From Ornithinimicrobium faecis (GTDB lineage: Bacteria > Actinomycetota > Actinomycetes > Actinomycetales > Dermatophilaceae), in NCBI RefSeq assembly GCF_023923225.1, contig NZ_CP099489.1:3224001-3288000 (forward strand): a stretch of DNA of 64,000 bases, read 5' to 3'. The notes under the pieces are model-generated. The model ran no database searches, was not told the DNA's origin, and saw only the letters and a list, made by a program, of their open reading frames with translations. The position numbers and the translations under genes were made by a program. Shown piece after piece: positions 1 through 9,458 of this stretch (the stretch's first letter is position 1; every line of letters begins with the position of its first letter).

Positions 1-773
1 CCGCCGACCGCGATCTCACGCTCCAGCACGCCATAGGCCAGGCCCTCGACCTGCGCGGTCGCCCCGACGTCGTCACAGCGCTCGAGGAGCAGCTGCATGA
101 CCTCGTCCTCCTGCACGCCGAGGACCGAGATCGCGTCCGCCTTGATGATGCCGGACTTTTCGGTGGCGATGTCGATCAGGTTGTCGCCCAGCAACCGGGT
201 GTGGTCGATCGCGATCGGCGCGATCACCGAGACTGTGCCGTCGGCAACATTGGTCGCATCCCAGACCCCGCCCAGGCCGACCTCGACCACCGCGACGTCG
301 ACGGGCGCGTCAGAGAAGACGGCATAGGCGAGGATCACGAGCAGCTCGAAATAGGTGATCCGCGGACCGCCCTCGGCCACCGACTTCTCGTCCACCATCT
401 GCACATAGGGCAGCACGTCGTCATAGGCCGCCAGGAAGCGCTCCTCATCGACGGGCTCTCCGCCGATCGCGATCCGCTCACGCAGGTCGTGCAGGTGCGG
501 GCTGGTGAACCGGCCCGTGGTCAGCCCCAGCTCGCGCAGCAACCGCTCGATCATCCGGGTGGTGGAGGTCTTGCCGTTGGTGCCGGTGAGATGGATCATC
601 GGAAAGTTGCGCTGCGGATGACCGAGCAGGTCCATCACCTGGGCCACCCGGTCGAGCGTCGGCTCCACGATGTTCTCCGGGGACCGGGCCATGATCTCCT
701 CGGTCACCTGGGCCATGCGCGCTGCGACCTCGGGGGCCACCTGTCGCCCGCCGCCCCTGCGTGCCGCACTCAT
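1..773 (-). CDS. folC: Bifunctional folylpolyglutamate synthase / dihydrofolate synthase, C-terminus cut by window edge
   Basis: FolC adds glutamate to dihydropteroate and to folates in the cytoplasm. The 257 visible residues hold the Mur-ligase-type P-loop TGTNGKTS at about residues 63-70, followed by a Thr/Arg-rich stretch and the '[12 protein letters not shown]' segment typical of FolC. The later '[12 protein letters not shown]' stretch is also a FolC hallmark. The gene continues beyond position 1, so the ATP-grasping C-terminal domain is not seen. The ATG at 773 overlaps the ileS TGA (ATGA), so folC is translationally coupled behind ileS and shares its T-box-controlled mRNA. The usual actinobacterial partner is valS; here ileS takes that place. 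Confidence 0.93.
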   Translation of the reverse strand, partial: MSAARRGGGRQVAPEVAARMAQVTEEIMARSPENIVEPTLDRVAQVMDLLGHPQRNFPMIHLTGTNGKTSTTRMIERLLRELGLTTGRFTSPHLHDLRERIAIGGEPVDEERFLAAYDDVLPYVQMVDEKSVAEGGPRITYFELLVILAYAVFSDAPVDVAVVEVGLGGVWDATNVADGTVSVIAPIAIDHTRLLGDNLIDIATEKSGIIKADAISVLGVQEDEVMQLLLERCDDVGATAQVEGLAYGVLEREIAVG

Positions 774-3700
774 GACTGCACCGCCTTGAGCAGGATGGTG
801 ACCTTGCGGCCACCGTCCAGCTCCCCGATGGTCTGGTGCATCCCGTCCAGGGCCGGAACCGGCACGTCGGCACCACCGGCCCCGAACTGCACGGCCAGCG
901 TCTCGGCCATGACCAGTTGCTGGTGGGCCATCGCAGCGTCCCACGCGTCATCGTTGCCGACGACCGTCAGGCTGATCCGGTCGGTGATGTCCAGACCGGC
1001 CTCCTTGCGGGCGCCCTGCACGGCGCGGATCAGGTCGCGGGCCAGTCCCTCCCGGGCCAGGTCGTCGGTGACCTCGGTGTCGAGCACGACGAAGCCGCCG
1101 GTGCCGCGCAGCATGGCGGTCGCCTGTGAGCCGGCGTCGTCTCCAGCAGCGACCACGGTCTCCAGGGTGAACTCTCCCTCGACCAGGTCGAAGCCCCCGG
1201 CAGTGACGGTGCCGTCCGGCGCCACCGACCAGTCACCGGACTTCGAGCCCTTGATGGCGTGCTGGACGTCCTTGCCGAGGCGCGGGCCAGCGGCGCGGGC
1301 GTTGACGTTGAGCTTCTGCTCCACGCCGAAGTCTGACGCCGATGCCTCGGTCAGGTCCAGGACCTTGACCTCGCGCACGTTGACCTCCTCGCGGACGATG
1401 TCCGCCAGGGCACGCAAACCCTCGGGGTATGCCGTGGCAACAGTCAGTGAGTTCAGTGGCAGCCGGACGCGGAGCCGGTCGGCCTTGCGCAGGCCGAGGG
1501 TCACCGAGCAGACCTCGCGCACTGTGTCCATGGCCGCCACCAGGTCGGCGTCCTGCGGCAGGTCCTCGGCGTCCGGCCAGTCGGTCAGGTGCACCGACTC
1601 ACCGCCGGTGAGTCCGCGCCAGATCTCCTCGGTCGCCAACGGCAGCAGCGGTGCGACCGCCCGGCAGGTGACCTCGAGCACGGTGTAGAGGGTATTCAGA
1701 GCCGCATGGAGGCCTTCCGCACCGGCGGAGCCGGTACCCCAGAACCGGTCGCGGGAGCCGCGGATATACCAGTTGGTGAGCACGTCCACGAAGGAGCGGA
1801 CCGCATCGCAGGCAGCGGCGATGTGGAACTCGTCCTGGGCCTGCTGCACCTCGGCAACGAAGTCGTGGGCCTTGGCCAGGATGTAGCGGTCCATGTCGTG
1901 GGTGGACTCGGTCGACCAGCGCGCCTCATAGTGTGTGGCGTTGGCATAGAGGCCGAAGAAGTACCACGCGTTCCACAGCGGGATGAGCACCTGGCGCACC
2001 CCGTCGCGGATGCCCTGCTCGGTCACGATCAGGTTGCCGCCGCGCAGGATCGGGCTGCTCATCAGGAACCAGCGCATCGCGTCGGCGCCGTCGCGGTCGA
2101 AGACCTCGCGCACGTCCGGGTAGTTCTTCAGCGACTTCGACATCTTCTGGCCGTCGCTGCCCAGCACGATGCCGTGGCTGATGCAGGTCTCGAAGGCCGG
2201 GCGGTCGAACAGCGCCGCGGCCAGGACGTGCATGGTGTAGAACCAGCCGCGGGTCTGCCCGATGTATTCGACGATGAAGTCAGCCGGGTAGTGCTGCTCG
2301 AACCACTGCGTGTTCTCGAACGGGAAGTGCCACTGCGCGAACGGCATTGACCCGGAGTCGAACCACACGTCCAGCACGTCCTCGACGCGGCGCATCGTGG
2401 ACTGACCCGTCGGGTCATCCGGGTTGGGCCTGGTCAGCTCGTCCACGAACGGTCGGTGCAGGTCGACCTCACCGTCTCGGTTGCGCGGCAGGGTGCCGAA
2501 GTCGGCCTCGATCTCGGCGAGCGAGCCATAGACATCCAGCCGGGGATAGGCCGGGTCATCGGACTTCCACACCGGGATCGGGCTGCCCCAGAAGCGGTTC
2601 CGGCTGATCGACCAGTCGCGGGCGTTGGCCAGCCACTTGCCGAACTGGCCGTGCTTGACGTGCTCGGGCACCCAGGTGATGTCCTCGTTGGTGCGCAGCA
2701 TCGTGTCCTTGAACTTCGTCACCTCGACGAACCAGGACGACACGCCCTTGTAGATCAGGGGCTCGCGGCACCGCCAGCAGTGCGGGTAGGAGTGGTCGTA
2801 GGCCTCCCGGCGCAGCAGCACCGTGCCCTGGGTGACCGCCCCGAGGTCCAGGTCCTCGCCCGCCCGGGCCGGGTCCTGCGCCCGGGTGGCGGCCTTCAGG
2901 TGATCGATGATCGGTGAGTTCGCATCGAAAACCAGCAGATCCGCATACTCGTTGACCGGGGCGGTGAACCGGCCGTCCGCCCCCACCGGCATGACCGCCT
3001 CGATGCCCTCGCGGTCGGTGACCACCTTGTCGTCCTCACCGAAGGCACCGGCGGTGTGCACCAGGCCGGAACCGTCTGTGGTGGTGACGAACTCGGCAGT
3101 GACCAGGCGGTGCGCCCGCTCCCAGCCGAGGTAGTAGTTGAAGGGCGGCACGTAGGACCGGCCGGCGAGTTCGGCACCGGTGAACCGGCCGACCACGACC
3201 GGGTCCTCACCGAGCTCCTTGGCATAGGCCGACAGGCGGGCCTCGGCCAGCAGGTAGCGGTCCGTGCGCCCCGTGAAGTCGCTCTCGACCACGACATAGT
3301 CGATGTCCTCGCCGACCATGATCGCCAGGTTGGAGGGCAGGGTCCACGGGGTCGTCGTCCAGACCAGCGCCAGGGCGCCGTCCAGCACGTCGTCGGCTGC
3401 GCCGCCCTCTTCAGGCAGGATCCGCAGGCCGACGGTCACCGCGGGGTCACGGCGGACCTGATAGACCTCCTCGTCCATGCGCAGCTCGTGGTTGGACAGC
3501 GGCGTCTCGTCGTTCCAGCAGTAGGGCAGCACCCGGAAGCCCTCATAGGCCAGGCCCTTGTCGTGCAGCTGCTTGAACGCCCAGATCACCGACTCCATGT
3601 AGTTCGGGTTCAGGGTCTTGTAATCGTTCTCGAAGTCGACCCAGCGGGCCTGCCGGGTGACGTACTCCTGCCACTCGTCGGTGTACTTCAGGACCGAGTC

Positions 3701-4096
3701 GCGGCACTTGGCGTTGAACTCCTCGATGCCGAGCTCGAGGATCTCGTCCTTGGTCTTGATGCCCAGCTGGCTCATCGCCTCCAGCTCGGCCGGCAGCCCG
3801 TGCGTGTCCCAGCCGAAGCGGCGCTCGACACGGTGGCCCCGCATGCTCTGGTAGCGCGGGACGACGTCCTTGACATAGCCGGTCAGCAGGTGGCCGTAGT
3901 GCGGCAGTCCATTGGCGAAGGGCGGGCCGTCGTTGAAGACAAACTCGTTGGAGCCGTCCTCACCGGGGTCGCGCTGCTCGACGCTCTTGCGGAAGGTGTC
4001 GTGCTCGTCCCAGTAGGCCAGCACGGCCTGCTCGAGGCTCGGGAAATCGGGGGACGGGGTCAGACCCTGTCCGGTCTCGACCTTGGGATAGGTCAT
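770..4096 (-). CDS. ileS: Isoleucyl-tRNA synthetase, eukaryote-like (type 2) form
   Basis: Charges tRNA-Ile with isoleucine. The 1108-residue length and the block '[15 protein letters not shown]' match the long, eukaryote-like IleRS common in Actinobacteria. The HIGH motif reads HYGH (residues 66-69) and the KMSKS loop is a perfect KMSKS at 651-655. Between them lies the CP1 editing domain with '[10 protein letters not shown]'. The start is the ATG at 4096, preceded by GGAG about 8 nt upstream. A translational T-box leader lies directly upstream, and folC overlaps the stop codon. Type 2 enzymes are often less sensitive to mupirocin; that is family knowledge and not something seen in this sequence. 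Confidence 0.97.
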   Translation of the reverse strand: MTYPKVETGQGLTPSPDFPSLEQAVLAYWDEHDTFRKSVEQRDPGEDGSNEFVFNDGPPFANGLPHYGHLLTGYVKDVVPRYQSMRGHRVERRFGWDTHGLPAELEAMSQLGIKTKDEILELGIEEFNAKCRDSVLKYTDEWQEYVTRQARWVDFENDYKTLNPNYMESVIWAFKQLHDKGLAYEGFRVLPYCWNDETPLSNHELRMDEEVYQVRRDPAVTVGLRILPEEGGAADDVLDGALALVWTTTPWTLPSNLAIMVGEDIDYVVVESDFTGRTDRYLLAEARLSAYAKELGEDPVVVGRFTGAELAGRSYVPPFNYYLGWERAHRLVTAEFVTTTDGSGLVHTAGAFGEDDKVVTDREGIEAVMPVGADGRFTAPVNEYADLLVFDANSPIIDHLKAATRAQDPARAGEDLDLGAVTQGTVLLRREAYDHSYPHCWRCREPLIYKGVSSWFVEVTKFKDTMLRTNEDITWVPEHVKHGQFGKWLANARDWSISRNRFWGSPIPVWKSDDPAYPRLDVYGSLAEIEADFGTLPRNRDGEVDLHRPFVDELTRPNPDDPTGQSTMRRVEDVLDVWFDSGSMPFAQWHFPFENTQWFEQHYPADFIVEYIGQTRGWFYTMHVLAAALFDRPAFETCISHGIVLGSDGQKMSKSLKNYPDVREVFDRDGADAMRWFLMSSPILRGGNLIVTEQGIRDGVRQVLIPLWNAWYFFGLYANATHYEARWSTESTHDMDRYILAKAHDFVAEVQQAQDEFHIAAACDAVRSFVDVLTNWYIRGSRDRFWGTGSAGAEGLHAALNTLYTVLEVTCRAVAPLLPLATEEIWRGLTGGESVHLTDWPDAEDLPQDADLVAAMDTVREVCSVTLGLRKADRLRVRLPLNSLTVATAYPEGLRALADIVREEVNVREVKVLDLTEASASDFGVEQKLNVNARAAGPRLGKDVQHAIKGSKSGDWSVAPDGTVTAGGFDLVEGEFTLETVVAAGDDAGSQATAMLRGTGGFVVLDTEVTDDLAREGLARDLIRAVQGARKEAGLDITDRISLTVVGNDDAWDAAMAHQQLVMAETLAVQFGAGGADVPVPALDGMHQTIGELDGGRKVTILLKAVQS

Positions 4097-4318
4097 CGGG
4101 GGCGCTCCTGCTTCGTCACGTCAACTCGTCCACTGCTGTGCACGAGGACGACGATTGCGCGCCGCGGTCCCACCTCGCTTGCCGCGTGCACACACGCGAC
4201 CGCTCTGGTCCCAGGCTGTGTCGGGGCCCACCCGTCCGGTTCTAGTGAGGCACCACGGTCGTATGCCGTGGGGCCCGTTCTTCCGAAGGCTCGCCGCTGA
4301 TGACGGCTCAGACGCCTG
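4097..4318 (-). promoter_or_regulatory. Translational T-box riboswitch of ileS with ultrashort Stem I
   Basis: On the minus strand the leader carries the T-box core GGUGGGACCGCG (4174-4163). Further upstream a short stem-loop (4307-4293) pairs GCCGU with GCGGC and exposes CAUCA, which contains the isoleucine codon AUC (4301-4299) as specifier. A specifier in the terminal loop of a minimal Stem I is the design described for actinobacterial ileS T-boxes, which control translation rather than termination. No terminator U-run follows; the ribosome-binding GGAG sits near 4105. The variable bulge base is G (UGGG), where U would be expected for a tRNA with discriminator A. Confidence 0.85.
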
Positions 4319-4324
4319 CGTTCC

Positions 4325-4353
4325 ATGCTACCCCCATTCTGAGGGAGGTTCAG
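4325..4353 (-). promoter_or_regulatory. Candidate sigma-A-type promoter of ileS-folC
   Basis: On the minus strand a CTGAAC box (4353-4348) and a TAGCAT box (4330-4325) are separated by exactly 17 nt. The transcript would start near 4318, just before the T-box Stem I. The -35 match is weak, while the -10 follows the actinobacterial TANNNT pattern. Confidence 0.5.
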
Positions 4354-4429
4354 CCCGCCCGAACCTGCTCGTGGGGAGGTTCGGACCGCCGGGCACTGGA
4401 CCCTGGATGCGACCACACTCTCACACACT

Positions 4430-4465
4430 GGTACCGCTCTACCTTGACGCGGTACCCTTGGTAGA
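4430..4465 (+). promoter_or_regulatory. Nested inverted repeats over the vapBC promoter (candidate autoregulatory operator)
   Basis: A perfect inverted repeat GGTACCGC (4430-4437) / GCGGTACC (4449-4456) with an 11-nt spacer is interleaved with a second one, TCTACC (4438-4443) / GGTAGA (4460-4465), which reaches the vapB start codon. TACCCT at 4453-4458 would serve as -10 for a leaderless transcript starting at the ATG. Such palindromes are the usual binding sites of VapB or VapBC complexes. Confidence 0.6.
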
Positions 4466-4722
4466 TGGCGATCAATATCAAGAACCCGCACGTGGTCGAA
4501 CTGGTGCGCCGAGCCGCGCAGACCAGCGGCCGGTCCCAGGTGTCCGTGCTGGAAGAGGCCCTGGAGCGCTACCTGCACGAGATCGAGCGGCCGAAGCCGG
4601 GTGCCGACGACCGGGTCAGCGAGATCCTGGCACGGGTCGACGAGGTGATGACCCCCGCCGACGCCGCGGCCATCCGCGAGGATATGGAGAACCTCTACGA
4701 CGACGAAGGACTCCCCGCATGA
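4465..4722 (+). CDS. vapB: VapB-type antitoxin (ribbon-helix-helix, Rv0623-like family)
   Basis: An 85-residue protein that starts 'MAINIKNPHVVELVRRAA', typical of the Rv0623-like/PSK antitoxin family: a short beta strand and helix for DNA binding, then an acidic tail (from about residue 45) that would wrap the toxin. It should bind its own promoter and neutralise the PIN toxin encoded by the next gene, whose ATG overlaps the vapB stop. No Shine-Dalgarno sequence precedes the ATG. A TACCCT box 7 nt upstream suggests a leaderless mRNA, and two inverted repeats cover this region. Confidence 0.88.
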   Translation: MAINIKNPHVVELVRRAAQTSGRSQVSVLEEALERYLHEIERPKPGADDRVSEILARVDEVMTPADAAAIREDMENLYDDEGLPA

Positions 4723-5111
4723 TTGTGGACTCGTCTGCCATCGTGGCCATCCTGCTCGCCGAGGCGGAGCGCGACGCATTCGTGGAGGCGGTGCGCTCCA
4801 CTCCCCACCTGGCTATGTCGGCCGTGTCCTACACCGAGGCAGGCGTCGTGCTGGACGGTCGCAGCCGCGCCGTGCTCTCGCGACAATATGACGTCCTGCT
4901 GGAGGAACTCGGGGTGATCGTCGTGGACGTCACTGCAGGTCAGGCCCGCTCAGCCCGGGAGGCCTATCGCGACTTCGGCCGGCGCTCCGGTCATCGCGCG
5001 CGCCTCAATTTCGGCGACTGCTTCAGCTATGCTCTCGCCACGGCACGAGACGAGCCGCTGCTGTTCAAGGGCGACGGCTTCGGCCACACCGACGTCCGAC
5101 GTGCGGTCTGA
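4719..5111 (+). CDS. vapC: VapC-type PIN-domain ribonuclease toxin
   Basis: A 130-residue PIN-domain protein with all four acidic active-site positions visible: D4 in 'MIVDSSA', E40 in 'YTEAG', D100 in 'NFGDCFSYALA' and D119 in 'KGDGF'. VapC toxins are magnesium-dependent endoribonucleases that cut tRNA or rRNA; the target here is unknown. The ATG overlaps the vapB stop (ATGA), giving tight coupling to the antitoxin. The 'VVLDGR' stretch is shared with the Rv0624 (VapC30) group. Frame and active site look intact, unlike the second PIN locus at 48.9-49.6 kb. Confidence 0.9.
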   Translation: MIVDSSAIVAILLAEAERDAFVEAVRSTPHLAMSAVSYTEAGVVLDGRSRAVLSRQYDVLLEELGVIVVDVTAGQARSAREAYRDFGRRSGHRARLNFGDCFSYALATARDEPLLFKGDGFGHTDVRRAV

Positions 5112-5169
5112 CTGCTGACGTGGGGCCGGACGTCACGACACCTCACTGGCTCAGGGATAGGTTCGGGGC

Positions 5170-5589
5170 ATGATCACAGCCGTCCACACCCTGATCTACT
5201 CGGACGACCCCAGCGCGACCCGGGCCTTCCTCAAGGACGTGCTGCGCTGGCCGTTCGTGGCCGAGCCGGGCAGCGGCGACGAGGGCCGGGGCAGCGCAGG
5301 CGACTCCGGCTCGCAGGACCCCGCCGACTGGCTGATCTTCACGACTGGCCCGAGCGAGCTCGGCGTGCACCCGACCGGGGCCGGGACCTCCCGGTCGCAG
5401 CGGCACCATGAGATCGCGCTGGTGTGCGACGACATCGACGCGACGATGGCCGAGCTCTCCGGGCGCGGGGCCGTGTTCACCTCCGGCCCGACCGACATGG
5501 GTTTCGGACTCGCGGCGATGGTGGCGGTGCCCGGCGCCGACGACATCCTGGTCTACGAGGCCAGGCACGTCACCGCCTACGACGCCTGA
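5170..5589 (+). CDS. VOC (glyoxalase/bleomycin-resistance fold) family protein
   Basis: A 139-residue protein with the paired beta-alpha-beta-beta-beta modules of the vicinal-oxygen-chelate superfamily: 'VHTLIYSDDPSATRAFLKDVL' begins the first module and 'HHEIALVCDDIDATMAELSGRG' the second. H79/H80 and the Glu in the final 'LVYEARH' are plausible metal ligands. An insertion rich in Gly/Ser/Asp (about residues 36-50) lengthens the first module. The substrate cannot be predicted. TAGGTT at 5158-5163 sits 6 nt before the ATG and there is no good ribosome-binding site, so the mRNA is probably leaderless. Confidence 0.82.
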   Translation: MITAVHTLIYSDDPSATRAFLKDVLRWPFVAEPGSGDEGRGSAGDSGSQDPADWLIFTTGPSELGVHPTGAGTSRSQRHHEIALVCDDIDATMAELSGRGAVFTSGPTDMGFGLAAMVAVPGADDILVYEARHVTAYDA

Positions 5590-5626
5590 CCGTCAGGCCA
5601 GCTGGTCACCGTGGCACAGTGGCAGG

Positions 5627-6997
5627 ATGCCGATCCTGCCTGACAGCCTTCGGGACCGAGTCGTCAGCGACGCGGACGTCGCCCGCACCTACGGCGTCGA
5701 CGCCAGTCCCGGAGCAAGCGCCCCGGACCAGTTCACCGTCGTGCGGGCCAGGGACCGCGCGGACGTGGTTGAGGTGCTGTCGTATGCCGTGGCGCACCAG
5801 GTCCCGGTCGTCCCCCAGGGTGCCCGCACGGCCACGACCGGGGCGGCCGTCGCCCTCGAGGGCGGCATCGTCCTGAACACCGAGGCGATCAACCACGTGG
5901 AGATCGACCCGGTGGAGCGCATCGCGGTCGTGGGCCCCGGGGTGGTGAACGCCGACCTCAAGAGCCAGCTGACGGCATACGGCCTGGCCTATCCCCCGGA
6001 CCCGGCCAGCTCAGCCTCCTGCACGATCGGCGGCAACATCGCCACCAACGCCGGCGGTTTGTGCTGCGTGAAATATGGGGTGACGGCCGACTATGTGCGC
6101 GGGCTGGAGGTGGTGCTGCCCGGCGGCGAGGTGATCACGACGGGACGGCGGACGGCCAAGGGCGTGACCGGCTATGACCTGACGGGCCTGTTTGTCGGCT
6201 CCGAGGGGACCATCGGTGTGGTCACCGAGGCCGTGCTGAAGCTTGTGCCGGCCCCCGACCCCGCGCTGACGGTGCTCGCGGTCTTTGACTCTCTCGACGC
6301 CACGATGAAGGGGGTCGAGGCCCTGCGCGGGCAGCGGCACACCCCGAGCCTGTTGGAGCTGCTGGACGGCCCGAGCGTCGCGGCGATCCAGGCGTTCGGC
6401 GACTATGGCTTCCCGGCCGACGCCGGTGGGCTGCTGCTGGTCCAGTCCGACCGGATCGGGCACGCGCACGAGGACGTCCTGGCCTATGCCGAGGCCCTCA
6501 CCGCCGCGGGCGCGACCGACGTGGCCGTGGCCGATGACCCGAAGGAGGCCGACCTGCTGCTGCAGGGGCGGCGGGCCCTCAACCCGGCGCTGGAGGCCAA
6601 GGGGCCACGGATGATCGAGGACGTCTGCGTGCCCGTCGGGCGGCTGGACGAGCTGGTGCGCGCTGTGCACCAGATCGCGGAGCGGCGCGGGTTGGAGGCG
6701 ACCAGTGGCGGGCACGCGGGTGACGGCAACCTGCACCCGTGCTTCTTCTACGACGCGCAGAATCCCGCGCAGGTCGACGCAGCGCAGGCGGCCTTCGGCG
6801 AGGTCGTTGAGACCGCGTGGGCGCTGGGCGGCACCCTCACCGGTGAGCACGGTGTGGGCACGCTGAAGGCCGCCTGGCTCGAGGGTGAGCTCGGCGCCGC
6901 CGAGGTCGCCCGCCAGCGCAGCATCAAGGCGCTCTTTGACCCGTTGGGCATCATGAACCCGGGTCGCGTCTTCGGCTTGGGCACGGATCGGCCGTGA
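5627..6997 (+). CDS. FAD-linked oxidase of the GlcD / D-lactate dehydrogenase family
   Basis: A 456-residue flavoprotein. The N-terminal FAD_binding_4 (PCMH) domain shows 'VPQGARTATTGAAVALEGG' and 'IGGNIATNAGGLCCVKYG'. The C-terminal FAD-oxidase domain shows 'GDGNLHP' (metal/substrate histidines), 'GEHGVG' and the terminal 'NPGRVF'. The family oxidises 2-hydroxy acids such as glycolate, D-lactate or D-2-hydroxyglutarate and passes electrons to quinone or a partner protein. No GlcE or GlcF subunit lies nearby, so it probably acts alone; the substrate is open. The ATG at 5627 is chosen because the fold begins right after it and CACAGT lies 6 nt upstream (leaderless-type spacing). Confidence 0.88.
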   Translation: MPILPDSLRDRVVSDADVARTYGVDASPGASAPDQFTVVRARDRADVVEVLSYAVAHQVPVVPQGARTATTGAAVALEGGIVLNTEAINHVEIDPVERIAVVGPGVVNADLKSQLTAYGLAYPPDPASSASCTIGGNIATNAGGLCCVKYGVTADYVRGLEVVLPGGEVITTGRRTAKGVTGYDLTGLFVGSEGTIGVVTEAVLKLVPAPDPALTVLAVFDSLDATMKGVEALRGQRHTPSLLELLDGPSVAAIQAFGDYGFPADAGGLLLVQSDRIGHAHEDVLAYAEALTAAGATDVAVADDPKEADLLLQGRRALNPALEAKGPRMIEDVCVPVGRLDELVRAVHQIAERRGLEATSGGHAGDGNLHPCFFYDAQNPAQVDAAQAAFGEVVETAWALGGTLTGEHGVGTLKAAWLEGELGAAEVARQRSIKALFDPLGIMNPGRVFGLGTDRP

Positions 6998-7233
6998 CTT
7001 GGAGATGTCGCCAGGAATCAACCAGCGCGGTGTCTTGCACCCGAGCAAAGTCCTCCTCGTTGAGGTCGGCACGCCAGACTGGCCGGCATGGACACCGCCT
7101 GCGCTGCACACCAGCTCCAAGCTCGACGGGCGAGCGGGAGACTCATCCGTTGCTCGTGACTGTCGATGTGTGGCCACGTCACACGTCATGCTGGTGAGGT
7201 CGCGCCCGCGGCCCAGAACCGGAGGACCCCACT

Positions 7234-7584
7234 ATGAGCCGCTATCTGATCCTGTTGCCAGCCCCTGAGGCCGAGTGGGCCCAGCTGCCTCCCGAGACCC
7301 ACGAGGCCGGCATGCGCTCCCATGGACAGTTCCACCAGGACCTGGCTGCCGGCGGTCACGAGATCCTGGTGGGCGGACCACTCGACCCGTCCGACCAGGC
7401 CACCTCCCTGCGGCCCGATGGTCAGGGCGGGACGCTGGTCACCGACGGCCCGTTCACCGAGTCGGTGGAGCAGATCGTCGGCTTCTATCTGATCAGGAGC
7501 GACGACGAGGCCGGCCTGCGCTCCATCTGCGAGCGCTTCTCCTCCCGCGGCGAGCTGATCGAGTTCCGGAGGATGGCGGAGTGA
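7234..7584 (+). CDS. YCII-related domain protein
   Basis: A 116-residue protein of the YCII / DGPF family: 'MSRYLILLPAPEAEW' opens the ferredoxin-like fold, and 'TDGPFTESVEQIVGFYLI' is the family signature (DGPF-E-KE-hGGahhh). These proteins are of uncertain function; they are often encoded beside ECF sigma factors, but no sigma-factor gene is present here. GGAGGA lies 8 nt before the ATG, so the start is secure. The 236-nt stretch upstream (6998-7233) holds no convincing gene. Confidence 0.85.
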   Translation: MSRYLILLPAPEAEWAQLPPETHEAGMRSHGQFHQDLAAGGHEILVGGPLDPSDQATSLRPDGQGGTLVTDGPFTESVEQIVGFYLIRSDDEAGLRSICERFSSRGELIEFRRMAE

Positions 7585-7644
7585 ACACAGCCGCACCCGG
7601 CCTCGTGCAGCGCTGGACAACCAGCGCAACCGCTACGAGAGCTC

Positions 7645-7708
7645 GGGTGCGACGTGCGAGACCTCTATGAAAATGCGGGTGGGACGTACGAGACCTCTAT
7701 CAAAATGC
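7645..7708. repeat. Two-copy 32-bp tandem repeat
   Basis: Copies at 7645-7676 and 7677-7708 match at 29 of 32 positions. Both contain GAGACCTCTAT followed by AAAATGC. The pair lies between the YCII gene and the end of the symporter gene and has lower GC than its surroundings. It could be a remnant of a mobile-element end or a protein-binding site; nothing in the sequence decides this. Confidence 0.85.
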
Positions 7709-7716
7709 GGGGGGAG

Positions 7717-9267
7717 TCAGTTGGAGCCCAGCTTGAGCAGCTCGCCGCTCTTGCGGTCGGCGAGGTACTCCTTCATCTCCGACTTGATCACCGGCAGCAG
7801 CAGGTAGAGGCCGAGGATGTTGACGAAGGCGCAGACAAACAGGAACGAGTCCGCGAAGGCGACGACCTCACCCAGGGTCAGCACGCAGCCCATCACGGTG
7901 AAGACACAGAAGACCGTCTTGTAGATCACGATGGAGGCCCGTGCGCGGCCGAACAGGTACTCCCAGGCCTTCTGTCCGTAGTAGGACCAGGTGATCAGCG
8001 TGCTGAACGCGAACAGGGCCACCGCGACCGCCAGGAGGATCGGGAACCAGGAGACCACCGACTCGAAGGCGTCCGAGGTCAGCAGCACGCCGCTGGCGTC
8101 CGGCTCCTCGCCCGCAGCGGCCTGAGCACGCGAGGTCTCAAAGAGCGAGGTGTCCGCGACGACGATGGTCAGGGCGGTCATGGTGCAGACGATGACAGTG
8201 TCGACAAAGGGCTCCAGGAGGGCGACGAAGCCCTCGGAGACCGGGCGACGGGTCTTGACCGCCGAGTGCGCAATGGCCGCGGAGCCCAGGCCGGCCTCGT
8301 TGGAGAAGGCCGCGCGCTGCATGCCGACGATCATCACGCCGATGACGCCGCCGGCGACACCCTGGGGGTTGAAGGCGCCCTCAAAGATGCCCGTGATGGC
8401 CGACGGGATGTGGGAGGCGTTGACAAGCAGCACGGTGAGGCAGCAGACCACATAGAGGGTGCCCATGGCGGGCACGAGCTTGTCGGTGACCCTCGCGATG
8501 GAGCGGATGCCGCCGATGATCACCAGCGCGACCAGTCCTGCCAGGACCAGGCCAAAGATCAGGGACGCACCGTCGCCAGCCAGGAAGCTGTCCTCCTTGC
8601 CGGTGACCTCGGTGATCTGCACGTAGGTCTGGTTGGCCTGGAACATGTTGCCGCCGGCGACACCGAAGAACAGGATGGCCACGGCATAGATGCCGGTCAT
8701 GATCTTGGCGACATGCCCGTTGATCTTGCCGTAGGCGACCAGCAGATACTTGAACGGACCGCCCGAGACGGTGCCATCCTCGTTGATCTCGCGGTATTTC
8801 ACACCGAGGGTGCACTCGGCAAATTTCGTGGCCATGCCGAGCAGGCCGGCCAGGATCATCCAGAAGGTCGCGCCGGGGCCACCGATGGTCACCGCGATCG
8901 CAACACCGGCGATGTTGCCCAGGCCGACGGTGCCCGATAGTGCCGAGGCCAGTGCCTGGAAGTGGGTCACCTCACCTGGGTCGTCGGGTGAGCTGAACTT
9001 GCCGCGCACCACATCAAAGGAGGTCGCGATCCCGCGAGCCTGGACGAACCCGAAGTACACCGTGCAGATCACGGCTCCGACCAGCAGCCAGAGGACGACG
9101 AACGGTGGGCCGTCGCTCCAGCCCGGGATCTGGAAGAAGACGACCTGCGCCGCAAACTCCTGGATCGGCTTGAAGACGTCGTTGATCGCCTTCTCGATGT
9201 CCGCGAGGAAGCCAGTGGACTCGACGGTCTCCTGCAGTTTGGGCACGATAGCGGGGTTCAACAACAT
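7717..9267 (-). CDS. Alanine/glycine:cation symporter (AGCS family)
   Basis: A 516-residue integral membrane protein that imports alanine or glycine with sodium ions or protons. It carries '[13 protein letters not shown]' (about residues 110-122) and 'NEAGLGSA', the two AGCS hallmark motifs, and 10-11 hydrophobic segments. The N-terminal 50 residues precede the first membrane span and are longer than usual. GGGGGA just before the ATG at 9267 supports the start. It is transcribed divergently from valS across a 191-nt region in which I see no clear operator. Confidence 0.92.
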   Translation of the reverse strand: MLLNPAIVPKLQETVESTGFLADIEKAINDVFKPIQEFAAQVVFFQIPGWSDGPPFVVLWLLVGAVICTVYFGFVQARGIATSFDVVRGKFSSPDDPGEVTHFQALASALSGTVGLGNIAGVAIAVTIGGPGATFWMILAGLLGMATKFAECTLGVKYREINEDGTVSGGPFKYLLVAYGKINGHVAKIMTGIYAVAILFFGVAGGNMFQANQTYVQITEVTGKEDSFLAGDGASLIFGLVLAGLVALVIIGGIRSIARVTDKLVPAMGTLYVVCCLTVLLVNASHIPSAITGIFEGAFNPQGVAGGVIGVMIVGMQRAAFSNEAGLGSAAIAHSAVKTRRPVSEGFVALLEPFVDTVIVCTMTALTIVVADTSLFETSRAQAAAGEEPDASGVLLTSDAFESVVSWFPILLAVAVALFAFSTLITWSYYGQKAWEYLFGRARASIVIYKTVFCVFTVMGCVLTLGEVVAFADSFLFVCAFVNILGLYLLLPVIKSEMKEYLADRKSGELLKLGSN

Positions 9268-9458
9268 TCCCCCATGGGAGACCCAACAGCCAGATCGGGC
9301 AACCGCTCAGCCCAAACTTTGCCAAACTGTTACCAGATCATGGAACAACGGCCTCTCGTTGCGCGTTTTCTCTGGCCACGGTTTGTCCGGAAGGGCACTC
9401 GCACCGACCCATCGGTCCCGGTTCGGTGACACACGGTCCGGATGGGAGAATGCCGCCC

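Noticed and set aside
201..1688. Long plus-strand ORF across folC and ileS
   Set aside because: It is the antisense shadow of two clear enzymes, with Arg/Ser/Pro-biased composition and no recognisable domain.
3056..4300. Plus-strand ORF of 414 codons opposite ileS
   Set aside because: Antisense reading of ileS and its T-box leader; no domain or ribosome-binding site.
4093..4779. Minus-strand ORF through the ileS leader
   Set aside because: It crosses the T-box, the promoter and the vapB gene; the leader structure explains the region better.
6998..7233. Small ORF between the flavin oxidase and the YCII gene
   Set aside because: Overlaps the YCII start, has no domain and no ribosome-binding site.
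7654..8940. Plus-strand ORF opposite the AGCS symporter
   Set aside because: Antisense composition (Asp/Gly/His-rich); the minus-strand product has family motifs and membrane spans.
9268..9458. Nitrogen-control (GlnR-like) box before the symporter
   Set aside because: The GTTAC and GAAC half sites have the wrong spacing.
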